64,000 nucleotides of DNA. Origin: Sphingosinithalassobacter sp. CS137 (GTDB lineage Bacteria > Pseudomonadota > Alphaproteobacteria > Sphingomonadales > Sphingomonadaceae). The notes beneath the pieces were generated by a model. That model did not search any database. It had not been told where the DNA came from and worked only from the letters and a program-made list of their open reading frames with translations. The stretch spans positions 930,001 to 994,000 of the forward strand of contig NZ_CP060494.1 of assembly GCF_014334115.1 (NCBI RefSeq), read 5' to 3'. The position numbers and the translations under genes are program-made. This document shows, piece by piece, positions 9,003 through 17,507 of this stretch (its first letter is position 1; each line of letters begins with the position of its first letter).

Positions 9003-9790
9003 TCGCGTTTCCCTGCGCCGGCGAGACTCTCGTCGGCACGTTGGACCTTGCCGAGGGCCCCGAGGGCCTGTTGATCGTTTCCGGCGGCAACGAAGTGCGG
9101 ATGGGCGCACATCGCGGCATGGCGCTCCTCGCGGGGCGCGTGGCGGCCGAGCTGGGCGTTTCCGTCTTTCGATTCGACCGGCGGGGAATCGGCGATTCAA
9201 GCGGCGAGAATCGGGGGTTCGACAGCAGCCGCGACGACATCGCAGCGGCGGTGCGCGCCTTTCGCGATGCCGTGCCAGGGCTCCAGCGGCTGACCGGACT
9301 CGGCAATTGCGACGCAGCGAGCGCGCTTGCGCTGTTCCACGAACATACCGGCTTCGATGCACTGATCCTCGCGAACCCGTGGACGATCGAGGCGGTCGAC
9401 GATCTGCCGCCTGCCGCGGCGATCCGCGCGCGCTATGCCGCCAAGCTTAGGGATCCGCGCGAATGGCTGCGGCTGGTACGCGGCGGCGTGGACATCCGGA
9501 AGCTGGCCCGCGGCCTGGCCAAGGCTTCCGCCACCCCTGCCCCCGCCGCACCAGCCAGGCTGGCGGCGCGGCTCGCCGGTGCGCTCGATGCCTCGCCGGT
9601 ACCGGTCACGATCCTGCTTGCTGCAGGCGACAATACGGCGATCGCCTTTCGGGACGAGTGGAAGGCGCCGATGTTCGATCGGGTCCGTACACGCGCCGCC
9701 CTGCACGGCCGCGATACCGACAGCCACAGCTTCGCGCGCGAGGGCGACAAGCAATGGCTGTTCGAGCGCGTGCGCGAAGCGCTCGGCTGA
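8990..9790 (+). CDS. Exosortase-A-associated hydrolase 1 (alpha/beta hydrolase, Cys nucleophile)
   Basis: A 266-residue alpha/beta hydrolase of the exosortase-A-associated type 1 group. The early FDRRGIGDSSG motif is typical. At the nucleophile elbow the sequence is GLGNCDAAS, with Cys107 in place of Ser. A late Asp (AGDNTAI) and His (DSHSF) could complete a Cys-Asp-His triad. The start ATG at 8990 overlaps the previous gene by 13 bases. It likely cleaves a thioester or ester linked to the carrier protein of this operon, but the substrate is unknown. It is the last gene of the rightward group; trxB converges 24 bases away. Confidence 0.8.
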   Translation: MRRLIAFPCAGETLVGTLDLAEGPEGLLIVSGGNEVRMGAHRGMALLAGRVAAELGVSVFRFDRRGIGDSSGENRGFDSSRDDIAAAVRAFRDAVPGLQRLTGLGNCDAASALALFHEHTGFDALILANPWTIEAVDDLPPAAAIRARYAAKLRDPREWLRLVRGGVDIRKLARGLAKASATPAPAAPARLAARLAGALDASPVPVTILLAAGDNTAIAFRDEWKAPMFDRVRTRAALHGRDTDSHSFAREGDKQWLFERVREALG

Positions 9791-9814
9791 GCGCTCCACG
9801 CAACGATCAGCGCG

Positions 9815-10786
9815 TCATTCCGCCGCGCGGGCGACGTTCTCAAAATCGGCTTCTGCCAGGAAACGCTCGGCATCGAGCGCAGCCATGCAGCCGGTGCCCG
9901 CCGCCGTCACTGCCTGGCGATAATGCTTGTCCATCACGTCGCCGCAGGCAAACACGCCGGGTACGTTGGTCTTCGTGGTGCCCGGAGTGACGATGACATA
10001 GCCGTCGTCGTCCAGCGCGACATGGCCGCGGAACAGCTCGGTCGCCGGATGGTGACCGATCGCGACGAACCCGCCCTCGACGTCGAGCCGAGAAAGCTCG
10101 CCGGTCTGCGTGTCCTTCAGCTGCAGCGCGACCAGCCCGGCCGGATCGCCCTCCCCCACGAAACGCTCGACCTGCTTGTTCCAGAGCACCGTGATCTTCT
10201 CGTTCGCGAACAGCCGATCCTGCAGGATCTTTTCGGCGCGCAGCGAATCGCGGCGGTGGATCAGCGTCACGTCATGGCTGTGATTGGTGAGGTACAGCGC
10301 CTCCTCGACCGCAGTGTTGCCGCCGCCGATCACCGCCACCTTCTTGCCGCGATAGAAGAAGCCGTCGCAGGTGGCGCAGGCACTGACGCCCTTGCCCTTC
10401 AGCAGCTCCTCGCTCTCCAGTCCCAGCCACTTGGCCTGGGCGCCGGTGGCGATCACCAGCACGTCGCCGACGTAAACGGTGCCGCCGTCGCCGACGAGCC
10501 GGAACGGCCGTTGGCTGAGGTCGACGTCGACGATCGTGTCCCACATCATCTGTGCGCCGACATGCTCGGCCTGCGCCTGCATCTCCTCCATCAGCCAGGG
10601 ACCCTGGATGACGTCGCGAAAGCCGGGATAATTCTCGACATCGGTGGTGGTCGTAAGCTGGCCGCCCGGCTGAATTCCCTGGACGACGATCGGCGCCATG
10701 CCCGCGCGCGCGCCATAGATGGCCGCCGACAGACCGGCAGGGCCGGAGCCGAGGATGAGCATGCGCGTGGAGTGGGTTGCAGTCAT
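9815..10786 (-). CDS. trxB: Thioredoxin-disulfide reductase
   Basis: A 323-residue cytoplasmic flavoprotein that reduces thioredoxin with NADPH. It shows the FAD-binding GSGPAG motif (13-18), the redox-active CATC pair (Cys137, Cys140), the NADPH-binding GGGNTA motif just after it, and the C-terminal FAD segment with GVFACGDV. Length and motif order match low-molecular-weight TrxB. It is transcribed leftward, convergent with the exosortase hydrolase operon and without obvious operon partners. Confidence 0.95.
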   Translation of the reverse strand: MTATHSTRMLILGSGPAGLSAAIYGARAGMAPIVVQGIQPGGQLTTTTDVENYPGFRDVIQGPWLMEEMQAQAEHVGAQMMWDTIVDVDLSQRPFRLVGDGGTVYVGDVLVIATGAQAKWLGLESEELLKGKGVSACATCDGFFYRGKKVAVIGGGNTAVEEALYLTNHSHDVTLIHRRDSLRAEKILQDRLFANEKITVLWNKQVERFVGEGDPAGLVALQLKDTQTGELSRLDVEGGFVAIGHHPATELFRGHVALDDDGYVIVTPGTTKTNVPGVFACGDVMDKHYRQAVTAAGTGCMAALDAERFLAEADFENVARAAE

Positions 10787-10933
10787 GGGTCCGTCCGATG
10801 TTGGCGATGCCGCATCTAGGGGAACGGCACCGCCATGCGCAACATGGGGCGTGCCGGTGATGCGGCAATGGACGGAGCGGATATTATTGCTGTGGCGCCG
10901 CCAAGCCGGGCTTGCTTGCGACGCAGCGACCGA

Positions 10934-11071
10934 TCAGAGCACCGCCCAGGCGAGCGCCACCCAGACCAGCAGCGACGCGCAGACGGCAAGGCCCAGCAAG
11001 AGCGGCGCGGCCACGTGCGGCATGTCGCTGGGCTCTGCAAAATGCGCGGGCACGTCAGAAAGCTTCCGCAT
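10934..11071 (-). CDS. Small single-pass membrane protein, unknown
   Basis: A 45-residue protein with a soluble N-terminal half (MRKLSDVPAHFAEP) and one C-terminal hydrophobic segment of about 23 residues (PLLLGLAVCASLL then VWVALAWAVL). The ATG at 11071 is preferred over an in-frame ATG 20 codons earlier because an AAGGAGA ribosome site lies seven bases before it. No family is recognised. Its size and topology resemble small subunits of membrane complexes, but nothing nearby confirms that. The 147 bases between it and trxB hold nothing recognisable. Confidence 0.55.
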   Translation of the reverse strand: MRKLSDVPAHFAEPSDMPHVAAPLLLGLAVCASLLVWVALAWAVL

Positions 11072-11187
11072 GGTGCCATCTCCTTCCGCCGATCGTCTCA
11101 TGCAATCCTTGTAGAAGGTTTTACGACGCACGCCTTCTCCGGAGAGGTGCGTATTTCGATGCGAGGACGAGTATCGGCGGGGAATGG

Positions 11188-11264
11188 TGGTAGCGGAGGA
11201 GGGACTTGAACCCCCGACACGCGGATTATGATTCCGCTGCTCTAACCAACTGAGCTACTCCGCC
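11188..11264 (-). tRNA. tRNA-Met (CAT), elongator type
   Basis: A full cloverleaf on the minus strand: acceptor GGCGGAG pairs with CTCCGCT, the D-arm contains AGCTCAGTTGGTTAGAGC, the anticodon stem GCGGA/TCCGC encloses loop ATCATAA with anticodon CAT, and the T-arm reads GGGGGTTCAAGTCCC. The 3' CCA is encoded. The body resembles alphaproteobacterial elongator tRNA-Met. A CAT anticodon can also mark lysidine-modified tRNA-Ile2, so that alternative is not fully excluded. Confidence 0.9.
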
Positions 11265-11330
11265 ATCCCGCCAGGCGCAAAGGCGTTCCCGTGCGCGGAG
11301 CGCGCCACATAGGTCCGGCCCGTGCGGCGG

Positions 11331-11840
11331 TCAAGCGAACATATGACGTGAATAGGCCTCCCAGGGTCCGTCACGATACATCCAGCTCGCCAGCCCAGCG
11401 ATCGCGAGCGGTCGCGGCGTGAAACCGGCGCTCAATTCGGTGAACAGCGCCCGCGCCATTCGCGGCTCCACCTTGTTCTGGATCGTCACGTGCGGCCGCC
11501 ACCCCGCCTGATCCTGCGGCACCAGCATGCCGGTGAATGCCTCCGACAGCGCGTCGCGAATCTGCTCGAGCTCGGGCGATTCGATGCGGAAGGCCACTCC
11601 GCCGCCAAGGTTCAGCAGCCCCGCCAGCATCGCACGCGGTGCAGCCACGCCGCGCGTTTCGGCCGCGAGGCGCCGTTTGAGCTCCCCGCCGAGCTCGGGC
11701 GCAAGATGGTGGAAGAGCGTGCAATGCGCCGGCACCAGGTTGCGCTCGGGCGGGAAGTGCCGCCGCCGCAGCCCGTCCAGAAAGGCGAAATCCTCGCCGC
11801 CGAACAGCGCCGTCACGATGAGCGGCGCCGTGCGGCTCAA
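11331..11840 (-). CDS. 2'-5' RNA ligase family protein (2H phosphoesterase)
   Basis: A 169-residue member of the 2H phosphoesterase/LigT-like superfamily. Two HxT catalytic motifs are visible: HCTLFHH in the first half and HVTIQNK in the second. Both histidines normally act on 2',3'-cyclic phosphates or 2'-5' linkages in RNA. The start is probably TTG at 11840, whose bases overlap the kup stop (TTGA), placing the family's typical N-terminus (PLIVTALFG) a few residues in; a GTG eight codons later is the alternative. The overlap suggests translational coupling to kup. The physiological substrate is unknown. Confidence 0.75.
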   Translation of the reverse strand: MSRTAPLIVTALFGGEDFAFLDGLRRRHFPPERNLVPAHCTLFHHLAPELGGELKRRLAAETRGVAAPRAMLAGLLNLGGGVAFRIESPELEQIRDALSEAFTGMLVPQDQAGWRPHVTIQNKVEPRMARALFTELSAGFTPRPLAIAGLASWMYRDGPWEAYSRHMFA

Positions 11841-13765
11841 ATCTCGACCTGACTGCCCAGTTCGACCACCCGATTGGTGGGAAGGCGGAAGAACTCCATC
11901 GCGCTTTCGGCGTTGCGGAGCATCCAGGCGAACACCTTCTCGCGCCACACCATCATCCCCGGCTTGGCGGAAGGCAGCAGAGTCTGGCGGGCGAGGAAGA
12001 AGCTCGTTTCCATCATCCGGAACTCGTCGCCGCAAGTATGCACCTTCTTCAGCGCCGCGGGCACGTCGGCATCCTGCATGAAGCCGAAGCGGATCACCAT
12101 GCGGTGGAAGCCCTTGCCGAGATCGTCGATCCGGACGCGATTCTCCTCGGCGACGAACGGCTCGTCGAGGATCTTCACGGTGAGCAGCACCACGCGCTCG
12201 TGCAGCACCTTGTTGTGCTTGAGGTTGTGGAGCAGCGCGTGCGGCACGCCTTCGGGCGTCGAGGTCATGAACACGGCAGTGCCGGGCACGCGAGTCGCCG
12301 AATTGGCGGCGCTCTCGATGAAGATCTTGATCGGCATCGCGCTCTCGCGCAGCCGCGCCATCATCAGTTTGCGCCCCTTGGACCAGGTGGTGAGCAGACC
12401 GAAGATCACCACGCCCACCAGCAGCGGGAACCAGCCGCCATCGGGCACCTTCGTCAGATTCGCGGCGAAATAGGCGCCATCGACGATGAAGAAGAGCGCG
12501 AGCAGCGGGATCGCGTAGCGCTTCTTCCACTTCCACAGGAAGAACAGCACGACCGCGAGCAGGCAGGTGTCGATCAGCATCGCGCCGGTGACGGCGATGC
12601 CATAGGCGGCGGTGAGGTTCGACGAGCTCTGGAAAGTGAGGACGAGCAGAATCACCATTACCATCAGCAGCCAGTTGATGAGCGGGATGTAGATCTGTCC
12701 CGCCGCCGCGGCGCTGGTATGATCGATCCGCAGCCGAGGAATGAAGCCAAGCTGGATCGCCTGCTGCGTCACGGAGAAGGCGCCGGAGATCACTGCCTGC
12801 GAAGCGATGATCGCGGCCGCCGTCGCGACGAGCACCAGCGGCAACTGCAGCTGCTGCGGCGCAAGCAGGTAGAAAGGATTTTCGAGCGCGAGAACGCCGT
12901 CGCGGATCAGCAGCGCGCCCTGTCCCAGATAGTTCGCCATCAGCGCCGGCAGGACGAACCACAGCCACGAGATGCGGATCGGCCGGCGACCGAAATGGCC
13001 CATGTCGGCATAGAGCGCCTCGGCACCGGTGACGGCGAGCACGACCGATCCCAGCGCCAGAAACGCCGCAAGCGGATCGTCGACGAAGAACATCACGGCA
13101 TAGTGCGGCGAGAACGCCCACAGCACCTGCGGCGTCTGTACGACGCTGATCAGCCCGAGCGTGGCGATGGTGAGGAAGTAGAACATCATCACCGGCCCGA
13201 AGAAGGCGCCGACGCGCGCCGTTCCGGTCCGCTGGATCGAAAACAGGCCGACCAGGATCACTACCGCCAGCGGCACCACCCAATGCTCGAACGGCGGAGC
13301 GGCGACCGCCAGCCCCTCGACCGCGCCGAGGACGGAGACCGCCGGAGTGATCATGCTGTCGCCATAGAACAGCGCAGTCGCGAACACGCCGAGCATCACG
13401 ATGCCCGCCGCCCAGCGACGCTCGCCCGAGCGGCTGGAAATCAGCGCCAGCAGCGCCAGGCTGCCGCCTTCGCCCTTGTTATCGGCGCGCATGATGATCG
13501 TGACGTATTTGAGCGTCACCACGATCATCATCGACCAGAACATCAGGCTGATGACGCCCATGATGTGCGGCGTATCGAGCGCGAGCGGATGATGCCCCGC
13601 AAAGGTTTCGCGGAACGCATAGAGCGGGCTGGTACCGATATCGCCGAAGACGACGCCGACCGCGCCGACGGCGAGCTTCCACAGCGCCTGCTGGTGTGCA
13701 TGGCCGCTATGCTGATCGGGCAGGATCTCGGGCGCCGCGTCGGGCGCGCCGTCTTGCTCGGTCAC
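11837..13765 (-). CDS. kup: Low-affinity potassium transporter Kup
   Basis: A 642-residue inner-membrane K+:H+ symporter. The sequence shows the family signature [11 protein letters not shown] near residues 40-50, about twelve hydrophobic segments across the first 460 residues, and a hydrophilic C-terminal domain of about 180 residues (start near [10 protein letters not shown]). Length and motif match KUP/HAK transporters. A 2'-5' RNA ligase-like gene overlaps its stop. No regulatory element was recognised in the 123 bases between it and the convergently placed Lrp-type gene end. Confidence 0.93.
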   Translation of the reverse strand: MTEQDGAPDAAPEILPDQHSGHAHQQALWKLAVGAVGVVFGDIGTSPLYAFRETFAGHHPLALDTPHIMGVISLMFWSMMIVVTLKYVTIIMRADNKGEGGSLALLALISSRSGERRWAAGIVMLGVFATALFYGDSMITPAVSVLGAVEGLAVAAPPFEHWVVPLAVVILVGLFSIQRTGTARVGAFFGPVMMFYFLTIATLGLISVVQTPQVLWAFSPHYAVMFFVDDPLAAFLALGSVVLAVTGAEALYADMGHFGRRPIRISWLWFVLPALMANYLGQGALLIRDGVLALENPFYLLAPQQLQLPLVLVATAAAIIASQAVISGAFSVTQQAIQLGFIPRLRIDHTSAAAAGQIYIPLINWLLMVMVILLVLTFQSSSNLTAAYGIAVTGAMLIDTCLLAVVLFFLWKWKKRYAIPLLALFFIVDGAYFAANLTKVPDGGWFPLLVGVVIFGLLTTWSKGRKLMMARLRESAMPIKIFIESAANSATRVPGTAVFMTSTPEGVPHALLHNLKHNKVLHERVVLLTVKILDEPFVAEENRVRIDDLGKGFHRMVIRFGFMQDADVPAALKKVHTCGDEFRMMETSFFLARQTLLPSAKPGMMVWREKVFAWMLRNAESAMEFFRLPTNRVVELGSQVEI

Positions 13766-13888
13766 GGGTGCAGCGATCGGGCCGGTGTGAAATGCGACTT
13801 GGTCATGCGACCGGTTCTTTTCGTCTCGGGACGCGGGCCGTTAGCACGCGCACCATGCACTCGCAACAAGCGGAGAAACACGGTGGAT

Positions 13889-14365
13889 TCACGGCTGCTG
13901 GCCGAACAGCGCATCGGCTTCGGCCCGGGTCGGCACCGATCGTAGTACAAAGCTGCTGTTGATCGTCACCACGCCGGGCAGCCGGCCGAGGTGTTCGCGG
14001 TGGAGCCGCTCGTAATCGTCCAGATCGCGGCAGACGATCTTGAGCCGATAATCCTGCCCGCCCGAAACGAGCGCGCATTCGACGATTCCGTCGATCTGGG
14101 CAACCGCACGTTCGAATCGGGCGAGGTCTTCCTCGACCTGGGTTCCGAGGGTGATGTCGACCAGCGCGGTGACGCGGAAGCCGAGTCGGCGGTGGCCAAG
14201 CCGCGCCGCATAGCCGAGGATATGCCCCGACGCCTCCAGCGCCTGGATTCGCCGCGTGCACGCCGATTGCGACAACCCCACCTGGGCGGCGACTTGCGTG
14301 ACCGGCGCGCGCGCGTCACGGGCAAGCAGCTTCAGGATTTCGCTGTCAATAGCGTCAATCTGCAT
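13889..14365 (-). CDS. Lrp/AsnC family transcriptional regulator
   Basis: A 158-residue regulator with an N-terminal helix-turn-helix (IDSEILKLLARDAR then VTQVAAQVGLSQSACTRRI) and a C-terminal ligand-binding RAM domain (VDITLGTQ to SSFVLRSVP). ATG at 14365 follows an AAGGGG ribosome site; upstream in-frame codons lie in the divergent promoter. It is transcribed away from alanine dehydrogenase across a 128-base spacer, the classic arrangement of an Lrp-type activator and the amino-acid catabolic gene it controls. Alanine as effector is an inference. Confidence 0.9.
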   Translation of the reverse strand: MQIDAIDSEILKLLARDARAPVTQVAAQVGLSQSACTRRIQALEASGHILGYAARLGHRRLGFRVTALVDITLGTQVEEDLARFERAVAQIDGIVECALVSGGQDYRLKIVCRDLDDYERLHREHLGRLPGVVTINSSFVLRSVPTRAEADALFGQQP

Positions 14366-14493
14366 GAAATCCCCTTCTCTCCGGCGATGGGCAGGGCTTC
14401 CATGTGCCGCAGTGCAGCCACGCGCGCAACTTTGCAGGGACTCGCGGCGCGGATCACGGCTAAGCTGCGGGCACAGCAAGGAGAGGTTCGAAC

Positions 14494-15606
14494 ATGCGCG
14501 TCGGTGTGCCCAAGGAGATCAAGAACCACGAATATCGCGTCGGCCTGACGCCGCCCTCGGTCGCGGAGCTCGTTGCGGCGGGGCATGAGGTGATCGTCGA
14601 GACGACCGCCGGCGGCGGGATCGATTTCGAGGATCAGGATTATGTCGACGCAGGCGCGCGAATCGTGCCGACCGCGGCGGACGTCTTCGCCCAGGCCGAC
14701 ATGATCGTGAAGGTGAAGGAGCCGCAGCCGCAGGAGATCGCGATGATCGAATCGCGGCACACGCTGTTCACCTACCTCCACCTCGCCGCCGATCGCCCGC
14801 AGACCGAGGGGCTGGTGAAGTCCGGCGCCACCTGCATCGCCTATGAAACGGTGACCGGCGCACGCGGCGGCCTGCCGCTGCTCAAGCCGATGAGCGAAGT
14901 CGCCGGGCGCATGTCGGTGCAGGTCGGCGCGCATTATCTGGAGAAGGAACAGGGCGGTCGCGGCGTTCTGCTGGGCGGCGTGCCCGGCGTGGCGCCCGCG
15001 CGCGTGGCGATCCTGGGCGGCGGCGTCGCCGGCGTGAACGCGGCGCAGATGGCGGTCGGCATGCGCGCCGACGTGACCATCTACGACATCAACAACGACC
15101 GCCTCGCCGAGCTCGACATGTTCTTTTCGAGCCAGATCAAGACCGCCTATGCCAGCAAGGCGGCGATCGAGGCGGCGGTCGCCAAGGCGCATCTGGTGAT
15201 CGGCGCGGTGCTGGTGCCGGGCGCGGCGGCTCCCAAGCTGGTGACGCGCGAGATGCTCAAGACGATGAAGCGCGGCAGCGTGCTGGTCGATATCGCCATC
15301 GATCAGGGCGGATGTTTCGAAACGTCGAAGGCGACCACGCACGACGATCCGGTCTATGAGATCGACGGCGTGACGCATTATTGCGTCGCGAACATGCCCG
15401 GTGCAGTCGCGCGTACCTCCGCTTTCGCGCTCAACAACGCGACGTTGCCCTTCGTGCTGGCGATTGCCAACAAGGGCGCGGCGCGGGCGATGGCCGAGGA
15501 CGGCCACCTCGCCAATGGCCTGAACGTCTCAGACGGCAAGATCCGCCACGCCGCAGTCGCCGAGGCGTTCGGCATGGAATATGAGGCCTGGAACGGAACA
15601 CACTGA
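14494..15606 (+). CDS. ald: Alanine dehydrogenase
   Basis: A 370-residue NAD-dependent enzyme converting L-alanine to pyruvate and ammonia. Key residues are in place: the N-terminal VGVPKEIKNHEYRVGLTP motif, Lys75 (VKVKEP), His96 (FTYLHLA) and the dinucleotide fold ILGGGVAGVNAA near 170. Length is standard. An AAGGAGAGG ribosome site precedes the ATG. The divergent Lrp gene probably regulates it. Its last codons overlap a candidate EcfG-type promoter for the next gene. Confidence 0.95.
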   Translation: MRVGVPKEIKNHEYRVGLTPPSVAELVAAGHEVIVETTAGGGIDFEDQDYVDAGARIVPTAADVFAQADMIVKVKEPQPQEIAMIESRHTLFTYLHLAADRPQTEGLVKSGATCIAYETVTGARGGLPLLKPMSEVAGRMSVQVGAHYLEKEQGGRGVLLGGVPGVAPARVAILGGGVAGVNAAQMAVGMRADVTIYDINNDRLAELDMFFSSQIKTAYASKAAIEAAVAKAHLVIGAVLVPGAAAPKLVTREMLKTMKRGSVLVDIAIDQGGCFETSKATTHDDPVYEIDGVTHYCVANMPGAVARTSAFALNNATLPFVLAIANKGAARAMAEDGHLANGLNVSDGKIRHAAVAEAFGMEYEAWNGTH

Positions 15607-15620
15607 GAACATTGCGCGTT
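15595..15620 (+). promoter_or_regulatory. EcfG-type general stress promoter (GGAAC-N17-CGTT)
   Basis: GGAAC at 15595-15599 and CGTT at 15617-15620 are separated by 17 bases. This fits the alphaproteobacterial general stress sigma factor consensus (GGAAC, 16-17 bases, CGTT). It lies over the end of ald and about 34 bases before the ATG of the small DUF3072-type gene, a good distance for transcription start. The match is read directly; its use by EcfG is inference. Confidence 0.5.
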
Positions 15621-15653
15621 CGGCCATCGACGACATTCTGAAGAGGAACGACG

Positions 15654-15875
15654 ATGGCCGACGGCAATCCCAAGGCGGAGCCCTTCTCGAACGCCGAGAA
15701 GGATCCCGAGGACTGGACCACCGGCGACGAGCCGATGACGGGCGCCCAGGCCTCCTATCTCAAGACACTGAGCGAAGAGGCCGGCGAACCGTTCGACGAG
15801 ACGCTGTCGAAGGCGGAGGCATCGAAGCGGATCGATGCGCTGCAGGAAAAGACCGGGCGTGGCTCGGACGGCTGA
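15654..15875 (+). CDS. DUF3072-type small acidic protein
   Basis: A 73-residue hydrophilic acidic protein with the DUF3072-like core 'PMTGAQASYLKTLSEEAGE' followed by 'LSKAEASKRIDALQ'. This pattern resembles the small SAP-like helical motif seen in stress-induced bacterial proteins. There is no signal peptide or membrane segment. An EcfG-like promoter sits just upstream, which would make it part of the general stress response rather than of the ald transcript. The biochemical function is unknown. The ccm operon converges 14 bases beyond its stop. Confidence 0.8.
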   Translation: MADGNPKAEPFSNAEKDPEDWTTGDEPMTGAQASYLKTLSEEAGEPFDETLSKAEASKRIDALQEKTGRGSDG

Positions 15876-15889
15876 GGTCGGGTTCGCTG

Positions 15890-16558
15890 TTAGCGCGCCT
15901 GCGGCGACTCTGCCGTGGGTGCCTCGACCTGCGTGGATTGCTCGAGGAAGCGATCGAGCAGGAAAAGCCGCATCACCAGATCGTTGCGATAGCTGGCATC
16001 TTCGGGGGTGAGTTCCACTGCGCGCGCCCACCAGCGCCGTGCACCGGCAAAGTCGCCCGCCCGGACATGGGCGAGCCCGCGATAGAAGGGCGGTCCCGGA
16101 TGCTCTGGCCACAGTTCGATCGCGCGGTCGAACGCCAGCTCGGCCGGAGGAGAGACATTGTTGCCGTCGCGCTGCGCCAGCGCGAGTCCCAACCCCGCCC
16201 AGAGCGAACCGTCCTGCGGCGCGGTCCGCACGGCACCGAGCATCACCGCGGCGGCGTTGTCGTAGTTGCCGCGCCGAGTCATCGCGTCGGCCGCGACGAA
16301 ATAGCCCCGCGCGAAGGTCGCCTGGCCGTACATCGCGTTGCGCAGTGCGACGAGGTCGGGCTCGACGATGCCGGGCCTGCTGCCTGCATCTTCGACCGTG
16401 CTGCCGGCCAGGCCGGGGCTTCCCTGCCAGGCGTAGCCTGCCGCGCCGAGCATCAGCGCCGTCGCCGCGAAGGTCCACAGCCGCCGCGGATAGCCGGCGA
16501 GCCACAGGACGACCGCCGCCAGCAGCGCGACCAGCGCGAGTGCAATCCAACCGATCAT
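15890..16558 (-). CDS. ccmI: Cytochrome c maturation protein CcmI (TPR)
   Basis: A 222-residue membrane-anchored apocytochrome c chaperone. Two hydrophobic helices occupy the N-terminus (IGWIALALVALLAAVVL and a second near 30-45). TPR-like repeats follow (for example DNAAAVMLGAVRTAPQDGSLW and the next GLALAQRDG). The ATG overlaps the ccmH stop by four bases. This is a compact CcmI; the family is often longer. It presents apocytochrome to the heme ligase CcmF/H. Last gene of the ccm operon. Confidence 0.85.
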   Translation of the reverse strand: MIGWIALALVALLAAVVLWLAGYPRRLWTFAATALMLGAAGYAWQGSPGLAGSTVEDAGSRPGIVEPDLVALRNAMYGQATFARGYFVAADAMTRRGNYDNAAAVMLGAVRTAPQDGSLWAGLGLALAQRDGNNVSPPAELAFDRAIELWPEHPGPPFYRGLAHVRAGDFAGARRWWARAVELTPEDASYRNDLVMRLFLLDRFLEQSTQVEAPTAESPQAR

Positions 16559-16983
16559 GACCGGCGCCTCCTGAAACTCCGCCGCGCGATCAGCACGCCC
16601 AGCGCCAGCAATGCCAGCGGTGTGAGCCAGAGCGGCGCTGTCGCCCAGCTCCACGGGGGATCATAGGTCACATAATCGCCGTAGCGCGCGATCAGCCATT
16701 CGCGGACGTCGTCGGGCGATTCGCCGGCCGCGATCCGCTCGCGCACCAGCCCGCGCATGTCGCCCGCCATTTCGGCGTCGCTGTCGGCGATCGACTGGCC
16801 CTGGCAGACGAGGCAGCGGAGCTCGTTCATCAGCGCCTTTGCCTGCGCCTCCTGCCGCGGATCGGAAAGCTGGCGATAGGCAAATTCGGCCTGAGTGTTC
16901 GTCTGTGCCGTCGCTGGCGCTATCGCAGCCGCAAGCGCCGCCAGCGGCCCAAGCGTGCGGAAAAGGATGCCGGGCGCCGTCAT
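16555..16983 (-). CDS. ccmH: Cytochrome c maturation thiol reductase CcmH
   Basis: A 142-residue periplasmic membrane-anchored protein that keeps the apocytochrome CXXCH motif reduced. The conserved LRCLVCQ motif holds Cys57 and Cys60, followed by the standard SIADSDAEMAGDMR helix. An N-terminal signal peptide ends in TAQ near residue 27, and a C-terminal hydrophobic anchor (WLTPLALLALGVLI) is followed by an Arg-rich tail. It overlaps both neighbours by four bases, as expected for this operon. Confidence 0.93.
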   Translation of the reverse strand: MTAPGILFRTLGPLAALAAAIAPATAQTNTQAEFAYRQLSDPRQEAQAKALMNELRCLVCQGQSIADSDAEMAGDMRGLVRERIAAGESPDDVREWLIARYGDYVTYDPPWSWATAPLWLTPLALLALGVLIARRSFRRRRS

Positions 16984-17507
16984 TCCGCTTTCCGCAGTGC
17001 TTCGAGCAGCTCGGGCACGTCCTCGGCGCGAATGTCGCCGATATGCTGCGCCACGATCGTGCCGTTGCCGTCCACGACGAAAGTCTCGGGCACGCCCGAC
17101 GATCCGAGTGCAAGCTGGATCTCACTCGTCGAGGCGTCGCCGATCGCCGTGTAGGGATCCCCGTTGCGCGCCAGGAAGCCGCGCATCGCCTCGGCCGTGT
17201 CGCGCACGGCGATGCCCTGGATCTCGACGCCCGCTTGCTTGAGCGCCATCAGCTGCGGCGCCTCGGCGATGCACGGCGCGCACCAACTGGCGAAGATGTT
17301 GAGCAGCCGGGGCTTGCCGTCCGCAAATTGCGCGGACGAGACCCCCGGCCGGCCTTCGAGCAACGGCTCGAGCGCGAATTCCGGCAGCGGCTGCCCCACC
17401 ATCCGCGATGCCACCGCCCGATCGGCAGGCGACAACAGCCCGCTCCAGACGAGAGCGAGCAATGCCACGAATGCCGCCAGCGGCAGCCAGAGCAAGACGC
17501 GCTTCAT
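16980..17507 (-). CDS. ccmG: Thiol:disulfide interchange protein DsbE/CcmG
   Basis: A 175-residue periplasmic thioredoxin-like protein. It has an N-terminal membrane anchor (residues 4-22), the active-site motif ASWCAPC (Cys76, Cys79) and the cis-Pro loop GVPETFVV. It reduces CcmH or apocytochrome during heme attachment. The ATG at 17507 overlaps the ccmF stop; longer in-frame readings would lie inside ccmF. Length is typical of CcmG. Confidence 0.92.
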   Translation of the reverse strand: MKRVLLWLPLAAFVALLALVWSGLLSPADRAVASRMVGQPLPEFALEPLLEGRPGVSSAQFADGKPRLLNIFASWCAPCIAEAPQLMALKQAGVEIQGIAVRDTAEAMRGFLARNGDPYTAIGDASTSEIQLALGSSGVPETFVVDGNGTIVAQHIGDIRAEDVPELLEALRKAE

